Positions 1-5,242 of a stretch of 7,081 nt of DNA are shown piece after piece; positions within the stretch are counted from its first letter, which is position 1; each line of letters opens with the position of its first letter. Origin of the DNA: Clostridia bacterium (lineage in GTDB: Bacteria > Bacillota_E > RBS10-35 > JAJYVN01). A model generated the notes under the pieces. It was not told the origin of the DNA and ran no database searches. It saw only the letters and a program-made list of their open reading frames with translations. The DNA is taken from assembly GCA_027335515.1 (NCBI GenBank), contig DAHWHT010000305.1, positions 1 to 7,081 on the forward strand. Direction: 5' to 3'. Made by a program: the position numbers and the translations under genes.

Positions 1-2
1 GG

Positions 3-347
3 CGGCGGCTGAGGGAGCGGTTGGGCGTCGTGCGGTCGGCCCTGGCGGCCGAGGCGGGGCGCAGGACGGATGAGGCAAAGGGATTGGCCAAGACGGGCTC
101 TCCGGAGGAAGGACGAGCCCGGACCATCGCGGCCGGCTGCAAGCGGATCGGGACCGTGCTGGGGCAAGAGCGGTTGCTGCGCAGCGACGGCATCGGGGAC
201 AGAGACCTGGCTGGGTTGCGGGCCAGAGACCTTCCTCGGTGGCGGAGGCGGCGCGGTGAACGCGACGGTCCCTGGGCGGCCCTGGTGATGCTGCAGCGGG
301 TACGGTGGGGAATGGCGCTGTTAGCGGGGTCAGCGGAAAACCCGTAG
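3..347 (+). CDS. Possible 3' end of an unrecognised protein gene (5' end outside window)
   Basis: This frame is open from the left edge of the window to a TAG at 345-347, giving about 114 residues. The translation is charged, rich in Arg and Ala, and mostly predicted helical, with stretches such as ALAAEAGRRTDEAKGLAKTG and TIAAGCKRIGTVLGQERLL. No signal peptide, membrane segment or known motif is visible. Third codon positions are mostly G or C, as expected for coding DNA here, but such open frames also arise by chance at this base composition. A GTG at 21 could be an internal or true start, but it has no clear ribosome-binding site. I do not recognise the family. The alternative is that the stretch is non-coding sequence upstream of the candidate structured RNA at 349-566. 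Confidence 0.33.
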   Translation, partial: RRLRERLGVVRSALAAEAGRRTDEAKGLAKTGSPEEGRARTIAAGCKRIGTVLGQERLLRSDGIGDRDLAGLRARDLPRWRRRRGERDGPWAALVMLQRVRWGMALLAGSAENP

Positions 348-348
348 G

Positions 349-566
349 GGGGGGCCTAACAGGCCGCCGGAGACCCCGTAAGGGGCGGTTCGCGCGGGAC
401 CGGGCCGACCCTGGCAACGGACGTGGGCCGTGCACGCGCTCTCCGGTCCGGGTGGGAGTCCCGGCAGGCGCGGCGCCTTGCCGCGTAGCCCAAGTCCGCC
501 TGTTGCCTACCGCTCCGAGAGGGGCAAATCTCAGGCCGAAAGGGGCGAAAGCCTGGTCGGGCGGAC
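349..566 (+). ncRNA. Candidate structured non-coding RNA, family not identified
   Basis: No convincing protein lies here, but there are many stems. GGCCT 353-357 pairs with AGGCC 361-365. CCCC 374-377 pairs with GGGG 382-385 around a GTAA loop. GGACCGG 397-403 pairs with CCGGTCC 443-449. A 7-bp stem joins 462-468 to 477-483. GTCCGCC 494-500 pairs with GGCGGAC 560-566 and encloses two further hairpins: GCTCC 512-516 with GGGGC 521-525 around a GAGA loop, and CAGGC 532-536 with GCCTG 551-555, whose interior contains GAAA sequences. GNRA loops appear only when the + strand is read, which sets the strand. The pattern resembles large structured RNAs such as group II intron pieces or HEARO/IscB-type omega RNAs. 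I cannot assign a family, and GC-rich DNA gives some stems by chance. The 5' boundary is a guess. Confidence 0.35.
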
Positions 567-914
567 GTGTGGAAGACCGAGCGATCGGTTTGTACACATT
601 TTTCTAACCAGGAGGCCACAATCCTGCTTTGCGCAGAACCAAGCGGAGCGACGGTGGTCTGCACAACCTCCCGCGCTTTGGCCCTTAAGGTCGGGTCTCG
701 GCTGTGGGAACAAATAGGTCTCCGCGGAGTTGCCACACGGAACATCGACACACAGGAGACGGAACGATTCGCTGTTGATGAGATTCTGCCGTACGCCCCC
801 GTTTCACCGGTGGAAGCGTTTGAGGAATTAAGGCAGGCTGCGGGTCCGGACGCATGGGGGGAGGATCCGGTAACCGCCATACAGGAGTTCCGGCGCGGCG
901 GAGATACCGCGTGA
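567..914 (+). CDS. Antitoxin-like small protein upstream of a broken PIN toxin gene
   Basis: The open frame begins at GTG 567 and gives 115 residues. The conserved-looking part starts near residue 18 (ATILLCAEPSGATVV). The first half looks beta-rich. The second half is acidic and helical (SPVEAFEELRQAAG, then EDPVTAIQEF), like the toxin-binding tails of type II antitoxins. I see no clear ribbon-helix-helix, AbrB or Phd signature, so the family is unknown to me. The antitoxin role is inferred from context: the TGA stop (912-914) overlaps the GTG start of a PIN-domain gene, the usual tight coupling of type II pairs. The natural start is probably not GTG 567, because the only strong Shine-Dalgarno (610-615) sits 5 bases before ATC 621 and 8 before CTG 624. 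Residues before about 19 may therefore be artefact, and the original ATG may be lost. Confidence 0.55.
   Translation: MWKTERSVCTHFSNQEATILLCAEPSGATVVCTTSRALALKVGSRLWEQIGLRGVATRNIDTQETERFAVDEILPYAPVSPVEAFEELRQAAGPDAWGEDPVTAIQEFRRGGDTA
574..603 (+). terminator. GNRA hairpin followed by T-run: possible terminator or attenuator
   Basis: ACCGA 576-580 pairs with TCGGT 585-589 around a GCGA tetraloop. The stem extends to 574/591 through a G-T and an A-T pair, and five T residues follow at 599-603. The 7-base gap between stem and T-run is longer than in a textbook intrinsic terminator. It could end the candidate RNA before it, or attenuate the antitoxin-like gene whose ribosome-binding site begins at 610. 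Confidence 0.3.
610..615 (+). promoter_or_regulatory. Consensus Shine-Dalgarno AGGAGG that decides the antitoxin start
   Basis: AGGAGG at 610-615 is a full match to the anti-SD. The in-frame codons at normal spacing are ATC 621 (5-base gap) and CTG 624 (8-base gap). No ATG, GTG or TTG is correctly placed. Either CTG is used, or an ancestral ATG mutated to ATC. Confidence 0.5.
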
Positions 915-1389
915 GGTATGTACTGGACACCACGGTGGTGGTGTTTGCTTTCCGCAGGATCGAGGAGATGTCAGCGGATCAAACACCTACGTGGCGGAAG
1001 ACACATGCCTGGCTTGAATCGTTGGGATCGTCTGCCTCAACGCTTATCCGGCCCAAGCCATCGGCGAGTTTTTGTATGGACTTGCGAACAAAGAGCGAAT
1101 CGGTGAGACCCTGGAGATTATTGCGAAACGGTTCGAGATCGGAAGGTTTGATGCTGACACAGCACGTCTGTACGCCGAGATAGCAGTGGATATCGTTGGT
1201 CCGCCCACCCAGCGAGTGACCGACTGGCGCCGGCACAAGGTGGATATGCAGATCATCGCTATCGCGATTCGGGCGGGGGCGGCCCTGATCACGGAGGATA
1301 GTACCCAACGCAAATGGGCCAGCAAATGGATTCCCGCAACGGCCATCCCCGACCCACCCCCACAGGCCCGACGGTTTCCTGGATTGTAA
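911..1389 (+). pseudogene. PIN-domain ribonuclease toxin (VapC-type), frameshifted
   Basis: Intact relatives are about 130-150-residue Mg-dependent RNases that act as toxins of type II systems. The 5' part starts at GTG 911, overlapping the upstream stop, and reads VRYVLDTTVVVFAF with the first PIN aspartate at position 6. This frame holds to about residue 38 (WLESLGSS). The rest of the fold lies in another frame: AIGEFLYG carries the conserved Glu, followed by KVDMQIIAIAIRAG and LITEDS with the C-terminal acidic residues, ending at TAA 1387-1389. The second frame has a TGA at 1015-1017, so the join must fall between about 1018 and 1043. It needs a -1 change, equivalent to loss of one base. 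I see no slippery heptamer there, so programmed frameshifting is unlikely. All catalytic acids survive across the two frames, so the break is recent or a sequencing error. Confidence 0.75.
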
Positions 1390-1534
1390 CTAAAACTCAA
1401 CAACGGTTGGCAAAGAGGATGTCCTATGGTGTCAGTCTCCCCGGCTGTTCTCTTCGAGGATGATTTGCAATCTTTTTCGTGGTGTTTGCTGCGGGGGTGC
1501 TTACACTCCTCCGCGCTCCTTTTGCCGGAGGTTT

Positions 1535-1609
1535 TGGAGGCAGTGCCGGGAGTCGAACCCGAAGTTGCGGTTTTGCAGACCGCTGCGTTGTCCGCTTCGC
1601 CACACTGCC
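1535..1609 (-). tRNA. tRNA-Cys (anticodon GCA)
   Basis: On the minus strand the acceptor stem GGCAGTG (5' end at 1609) pairs with CACTGCC, followed by discriminator U and an encoded CCA (1537-1535). The D stem is GCG/CGC. The anticodon stem GCGGT/ACCGC carries the loop CTGCAAA, giving anticodon GCA at 1576-1574. The T arm is TCGGG, TTCGACT, CCCGG. Discriminator U73 is a Cys-tRNA identity element. The gene lies 1 base downstream of tRNA-Gln and is presumably processed from the same transcript. I found no convincing intrinsic terminator between here and 1390; a CCTCC/GGAGG stem just downstream has no T-run. Confidence 0.96.
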
Positions 1610-1610
1610 G

Positions 1611-1684
1611 TGGTTCCGGGGGCGGGATTCGAACCAGCGTTGCCGGGTCCAAAGCCCGGCGTCCTACCGTTGGACGACCCCGGA
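1611..1684 (-). tRNA. tRNA-Gln (anticodon UUG)
   Basis: On the minus strand TCCGGGG (5' end at 1684) pairs with CCCCGGA, followed by discriminator A and an encoded CCA (1613-1611). The D stem is GTCC/GGAC. The anticodon stem CCGGG/CCCGG holds the loop CTTTGGA, giving anticodon TTG at 1652-1650. The weak U1-A72 first pair is typical of bacterial tRNA-Gln. The T stem GCTGG/CCCGC has a U51-C63 mismatch (bases 1636 and 1624), a small oddity in an otherwise canonical tRNA. It is the promoter-proximal gene of a two-tRNA unit with tRNA-Cys. Confidence 0.95.
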
Positions 1685-1701
1685 ATCGAAAGTCTAACAG
1701 A

Positions 1702-1730
1702 ACAATAGCACGCCGACCCCATGGCATCAA
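1702..1730 (-). promoter_or_regulatory. Sigma70-type promoter for the tRNA-Gln/tRNA-Cys unit
   Basis: Read on the minus strand, TTGATG (1730-1725) serves as -35 and TATTGT (1707-1702) as -10. Each matches consensus at four of six positions, and they are separated by exactly 17 bases. The -10 lies 17 bases before the 5' end of mature tRNA-Gln, leaving room for a short processed leader. Confidence 0.55.
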
Positions 1731-1743
1731 CGGTTGATCAACC
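1727..1743. promoter_or_regulatory. Overlapping palindromes beside the tRNA -35, possible operator
   Basis: The perfect 12-base palindrome GGTTGATCAACC (1732-1743) overlaps an 11-base palindrome TCAAC-G-GTTGA (1727-1737). Together they give alternating TCAAC/GTTGA half-sites. The site overlaps the -35 of the tRNA promoter and lies 23 bases before the divergent ATG at 1767, so it could bind a regulator of either unit. No cognate regulator gene is seen, and a chance palindrome is possible. Confidence 0.3.
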
Positions 1744-1766
1744 CCTTCCCATAGAGGGACTCCTCA

Positions 1767-2405
1767 ATGTCTGACCGTGCACCCGATCCCGGTCCGCGAT
1801 CTATGCCGCTCCCACCAGACACGGAGCGGGACACGCGGCTGCTGTACCTGTTCCGACCGGCCGCGTTGCCCTGGGTGCTGATCACGCTGATGTGGGCCGT
1901 CGTGTTTGTGGCTTGGCCGTTCCCTGGGGTCGTCAAACGGATGCTCGGCGCCGCCTTGCCCGCCGGGGTCCTCGGAGCACTGGCCGCAGATGCGCCCGAG
2001 CGTCTGGCGCGGCGCCGTCGGTACTGGCGCGACGGGCCTGAGCGATACCAAGGCCAGGCCACCCCCGGCAACGTCCGCGCGCAGTACCCCGCCGCAGCCA
2101 CGCTTGGCGTGGCGCTGGAGGTCCTGCCGCCGCCCTGCGGCCCGTGCCCGTTTGGCACGGCGCCACGGGGGCGGGGCAGGGTGCCGGTGGGTCGAGAAGC
2201 TGACCGCGATGCCCCATGGATCGGACCGGGTGCAGGGCGCCACCCGGCCCCACCGCGTTCCGCCCGGGATGGTGCCGACGGGCCCCGGGGTCAAGGGCGC
2301 CCATGGCCTCACCTATATGGAAGCGGATCCACGCCTCCGCCCCCCGGCGGCGGTGGCCGCGCGGCCCCGAGGCCGCCGCGTGGCGCGTCATCGCGTCCGT
2401 TGTGA
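1767..2405 (+). CDS. Unrecognised small membrane protein, reading frame doubtful after about 2160
   Basis: ATG 1767 follows a good Shine-Dalgarno (AGAGGGA, 1753-1759, 7-base gap). The first about 130 residues look genuine. A polar N-terminus leads to one strong hydrophobic segment at about residues 33-50 (PWVLITLMWAVVFVAWPF), a less hydrophobic Ala/Leu/Gly stretch near 61-74, and a basic RRRRYW cluster at about 83. I do not recognise the family. After about residue 130 this frame turns into Pro/Gly/Arg-rich sequence ending at TGA 2403-2405. Over 2180-2330 the next frame has better coding character (WVEKLTAMPHGSDRVQGA), and over about 2300-2416 the third frame does (EAAAWRVIASVVRVV, stop 2414-2416). 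The first change lies near short G runs at 2167-2177. This looks like a gene with one or two frameshifts, or sequence errors. An alternative is a short real gene followed by GC-rich non-coding DNA. Confidence 0.45.
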   Translation: MSDRAPDPGPRSMPLPPDTERDTRLLYLFRPAALPWVLITLMWAVVFVAWPFPGVVKRMLGAALPAGVLGALAADAPERLARRRRYWRDGPERYQGQATPGNVRAQYPAAATLGVALEVLPPPCGPCPFGTAPRGRGRVPVGREADRDAPWIGPGAGRHPAPPRSARDGADGPRGQGRPWPHLYGSGSTPPPPGGGGRAAPRPPRGASSRPL

Positions 2406-2537
2406 GGGTTGTGTGAGGTATCGTGCCCGCAAGCTGACCAGACGGTGCGCACGGGTCGGCCCGCCCCTATGCTGGGCGCGGGGGACGGGACGTGCGGCGG
2501 CCAACACCTGACACCAAGGGGTCGCCCGTGCAAGGAT

Positions 2538-2564
2538 CCGCCGGCTGTTGGCCCCAGTCGGCGG
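2538..2564. repeat. 10-bp hairpin in the permease upstream region
   Basis: Bases 2538-2547 (CCGCCGGCTG) pair with 2555-2564 (CAGTCGGCGG), including one G-T pair, around a 7-base loop. No T-run follows, so it is not a standard intrinsic terminator. A GGGCC-rich palindrome comes directly after it. Confidence 0.45.
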
Positions 2565-2590
2565 GCCTGGGCCCGAACCCGAAAACCTGT

Positions 2591-2637
2591 GTTGCCGCGG
2601 TCTGTTTGGCAGGCGGCCGCGGGCAGACCGCGGCGGC
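2591..2637. repeat. 11-bp hairpin just before the permease ribosome-binding site
   Basis: GCCGCGGTCTG (2594-2604) is perfectly complementary to CAGACCGCGGC (2624-2634). Two G-T pairs and a final G-C extend the stem to 2591/2637, around a 19-base loop. The 3' arm ends 14 bases before the Shine-Dalgarno of the permease gene. It could be a leader control element, a transcript-stabilising stem or part of a dispersed repeat. The rest of 2406-2664 shows no gene I can support. Confidence 0.5.
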
Positions 2638-2664
2638 GCAGGAAACACGGAAAGGGGTGCACCG

Positions 2665-4203
2665 ATGGGCGGCAACGAGTTGAAGAAGACGCTGACCCTC
2701 ACCGGCGTCACCATCAATGCGATGGCCCTGATCGCGCCGGGCGCCTTCCTGTGGATCACGTACCAGGTTCAGGCGGCGCAGACGGCCCCGGGCGGAGCCT
2801 TCACCGCACCCGACATGTGGCCCGGACTCGCGTTCGCCCTCGTCCTGGCCTTCCTGACCGCCATCTCCTATGCCATGCTGGCGCGCCGCTATCCGGATGC
2901 CGGCACCGGCAGTTCCTACTACTTCGCGGAGCGGGCCTTTCTGGATCGCGGCGGCGTCTCGGCGCGTTTCGCCCGCATCGCGAAGTACAGCATCGGCTGG
3001 CTGTCGCACCTCTATTACTGGGTCTATCCCGGGGTGATGGTCGCCTTCATGGCGACGCTGATCGCCTACATCGCCGGCGTCTTCGGGGTTGCGCTCTCGG
3101 TACCGGCGGAGGTCGCCGTCGCGGTCGGGTTTGCGCTGTTGGTCGGCGCCATTGCCTTTCGCGGCATCCAGGGGTCGACCACGGCCAACCTCTTGATCAA
3201 CATCGTGCAGATCGTGATGCTGGTGTCGACGACGATCCTGGCCCTGGCCTACCGTTTCATCAACCCCCAGCACGTCCACTTCGTGATGCCCACCCTGACC
3301 TCGATCGTCGCGCCCCACAGCCTCTCGCACGTCATCTTCCAGGCGACGATCGCCATCTTGTTGCTGGTCGGGTTTGAGTCGGCGACGGCCCTGACCGCGG
3401 AGGCCAAGCATCCGAGTTTCATCAGCAAAGGCGTGCTGCTCTCGCTCCTGATCCAGGGTCTGGTGATGTATATGTTTGAGTACTTCGGCGCCCAGGCCTG
3501 GATCAACACGGGCTACACCCAGATCGTCTCGCACAAGGCCGTCCACGGTTTCGCGGCGGCTGCGGCATCCTCCGGACCGATCGGGGACATGATCCGCAAC
3601 CTGGGCAACAGCCTGCTTGGCGGCATCGGCCTGCCGCTGATGGTCATCGTGGCCGGCATCGTCGGGGTGGCCATCCTTGGCACGACCCTGGCCTGCCTCA
3701 ACACCGGGGTCCGCGTGACCTACGCGATGGGCCGCGACGAGGAGGTGCCGACCGCGATGGGGGTGCTGCACGGGCAGTTCGCGACGCCGCACTACGGCGT
3801 GTGGCTGCTGACCGCCGTGTCGGCCCTCATCGGTGCGTTCGGTGTCATCTCGGTGACGAACCTGACCGCGGTCGGTCTGATCTCCAACATCGGCACCTTC
3901 CTGCTCTACGGCATGACCAATGTGATCGCGCTGCTGGCCCTGGCCGATGAGGTGGGCAAGACGCCGGGCATCGCCCGCGTCGGGGTGCCGCTGCTGGGTG
4001 CCCTGGCCAACTTCGTGATGCTGCTCGCCGTCCTGTATCTGAGCGTCCTGGGCGGGGGTGCCACCAAGACCGCGGCGATCGAGGCCGTGATCTTCTCCCT
4101 GATCTGGGGCGCGGCCGGGGCCGTCTACTTCCTCGCCAACAGCCGTGCCAAGCGCCGTGCCCTGCTGCCCGACGAGGGCGCGGCGGCGCGCGCGGGTGCG
4201 TAG
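2665..4203 (+). CDS. APC-superfamily amino-acid/amine permease
   Basis: This 512-residue inner-membrane protein should move amino acids or amines by proton or sodium symport, or by exchange; the substrate cannot be read from the sequence. About twelve hydrophobic segments fit the family (roughly 13-34, 54-73, 112-138, 148-166, 176-196, 223-245, 259-273, 318-342, 377-396, 403-428, 441-461, 471-491). TM1 carries the unwound substrate-site motif as IAPGAF (23-28). TM6 has the family signature VGFESATALTAEAKHP (235-250). A later loop has RVTYAMGRDEEVP (350-362), matching the usual RxxxAMxRDxxxP. The N-terminus LKKTLTLTG and the basic C-tail are probably cytoplasmic. ATG 2665 is chosen over an upstream TTG at 2548 because AAAGGGG (2650-2656) lies 8 bases before it and the hydrophobic core starts soon after. 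It is complete. A gap of 111 bases separates it from the phosphatase gene, so co-transcription is possible but unproven. Confidence 0.93.
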   Translation: MGGNELKKTLTLTGVTINAMALIAPGAFLWITYQVQAAQTAPGGAFTAPDMWPGLAFALVLAFLTAISYAMLARRYPDAGTGSSYYFAERAFLDRGGVSARFARIAKYSIGWLSHLYYWVYPGVMVAFMATLIAYIAGVFGVALSVPAEVAVAVGFALLVGAIAFRGIQGSTTANLLINIVQIVMLVSTTILALAYRFINPQHVHFVMPTLTSIVAPHSLSHVIFQATIAILLLVGFESATALTAEAKHPSFISKGVLLSLLIQGLVMYMFEYFGAQAWINTGYTQIVSHKAVHGFAAAAASSGPIGDMIRNLGNSLLGGIGLPLMVIVAGIVGVAILGTTLACLNTGVRVTYAMGRDEEVPTAMGVLHGQFATPHYGVWLLTAVSALIGAFGVISVTNLTAVGLISNIGTFLLYGMTNVIALLALADEVGKTPGIARVGVPLLGALANFVMLLAVLYLSVLGGGATKTAAIEAVIFSLIWGAAGAVYFLANSRAKRRALLPDEGAAARAGA

Positions 4204-4314
4204 GGGATTTCGGCGGAGCCCTGGAACCATCCGTGGCGCGCTGGTGCCGGAGGCGGTCCGCCCCCGGTCCCCGCGCGCCGGTCCGCGATCGGGCCGGAAA
4301 GGGGGACGGCGGGG

Positions 4315-5115
4315 GTGCCCGTCTTGCGGCGCGGGGACCCCGGATCGGGTGAGCCGCTGCACTGGGCCGTGGGGGTCGCGACCGACCGTGGCCGGGTGCG
4401 GGCGCGCAACGAGGACTTCTTTGCCTACTACGTGCCGGGCGATGCGTTGCGCCGGGCGGAGGCCGGCAGCCTGTTCTGCGTGGCGGACGGCGTCGGCGGG
4501 AGTGCCGCCGGTGAGGTGGCGAGTGCCGAGGCGGCCAATGTGCTGCTGCAGGAGTATTACTTCGCCCCGCCGGGCCGGCGTGCCGACGCGCGGCTGCGCC
4601 AGGCCTTCCGGCGCGTGGCCGTGCATGTGTTCACCCTCGGGGACGACCACGAGGAGTTTCGCAACATGCAGACGACGCTCACCGCACTGCTCTTGCGCGA
4701 GGACCGCTTCTGGGTCGCCCACGTCGGCGACGCCAAGTGCTATCAGGCGCGGGCCGGGGAGGTGACCCAGCTGACCCGGGACCACTCGCTCGCGGCCCAG
4801 ATGCGCAGCCTTGGCCTGCTGCGCGCGGAAGAGGCGCAACGCCACCCCGGCCGCCACGTCCTGCTGCGGTCGGTGGGGGTCGATCCCCTGGTGCGGCCGG
4901 ACATGGTGCGCGGTCGTCTGCTCCCGGGAGACCTGTTCGTCTTGGTGACGGATGGCATGATGGACTATCTGACCCCGAAGGAACTGGCGGCGCAACTCGA
5001 AAACCCCGACCTGGATGTCGGCGCGGGAGCGGCCGTGGCGCTGGCGAACGCCCGCGGCGGGGGAGACAACCTGACCGTGCTGGCGGTGCGCGTGGTGCAG
5101 GCCAACGCGTCGTGA
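4315..5115 (+). CDS. PP2C-type Ser/Thr protein phosphatase (PrpC/Stp/PppA-like)
   Basis: This is a 266-residue cytosolic, metal-dependent phosphatase that removes phosphate from Ser/Thr residues, presumably on the kinase encoded next to it and on that kinase's targets. The PP2C motifs occur in order: RARNEDFF (29-36), ADGVGG with the metal ligand D58, TTLTALLL (120-127), VGDAKCYQ (137-144), VTDGMMDYL (211-219) with D213, and GGGDNLTV (248-255) with D251. All expected metal-binding aspartates are present. The length is typical of bacterial single-domain PP2Cs, and there is no signal peptide or membrane segment. Start GTG 4315 follows GGAAAGGGGGA (4296-4306). An internal start closer to LHWAVGVATDRG is conceivable. 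The kinase follows after 127 bases, the common phosphatase-kinase layout (compare prpC-prkC and pppA-ppkA). No type VI secretion genes are in view. Confidence 0.93.
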   Translation: MPVLRRGDPGSGEPLHWAVGVATDRGRVRARNEDFFAYYVPGDALRRAEAGSLFCVADGVGGSAAGEVASAEAANVLLQEYYFAPPGRRADARLRQAFRRVAVHVFTLGDDHEEFRNMQTTLTALLLREDRFWVAHVGDAKCYQARAGEVTQLTRDHSLAAQMRSLGLLRAEEAQRHPGRHVLLRSVGVDPLVRPDMVRGRLLPGDLFVLVTDGMMDYLTPKELAAQLENPDLDVGAGAAVALANARGGGDNLTVLAVRVVQANAS

Positions 5116-5242
5116 AGCGGCCGGCCGCGCGGCGAGCCCGGTGCGGGCGTGGTGGCGGCAGTGGGTCCGTTCGGAAAGGGGGGCGCCGGGCGTCGGGCCC
5201 CGGGCGGTTTGGCCGCCGCGGTGGCCGCGGGTCCGGGGGAGA

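Noticed and set aside
511..556. Resemblance to glycine or c-di-GMP riboswitch cores (GGGGCAAA, TCTCAGGC, GAAAGG, CGAAAGCC)
   Set aside because: The spacing is too short for a glycine aptamer, and the second c-di-GMP hairpin and receptor are missing. No matching downstream gene is present. I kept only the general structured-RNA call.
1044..1730. A 228-codon minus-strand open frame
   Set aside because: It runs through both tRNA genes and opposite the PIN-domain sequence, and its product has no recognisable features.
1426..1737. Short + strand open frames across 1426-1737
   Set aside because: They are antisense to the two tRNA genes. The apparent peptides are translations of tRNA complement.
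1764..2312. A 182-codon minus-strand open frame opposite the small membrane-protein gene
   Set aside because: The product is low-complexity and His/Arg/Pro-rich. The + strand frame has a good ribosome-binding site and a membrane segment.
2428..2460. AAGCTGACCAGAC, like the 5' end of bacterial RNase P RNA
   Set aside because: The rest of RNase P RNA is absent: no GAGGAAAGTCCGGGCTCC-like core follows.
5141..5242. N-terminal extension of the kinase from GTG 5141
   Set aside because: The extension is Trp/Arg/Pro-rich without a fold, and the kinase domain begins directly after ATG 5243. The poor spacing of the ATG 5243 ribosome-binding site leaves some doubt.
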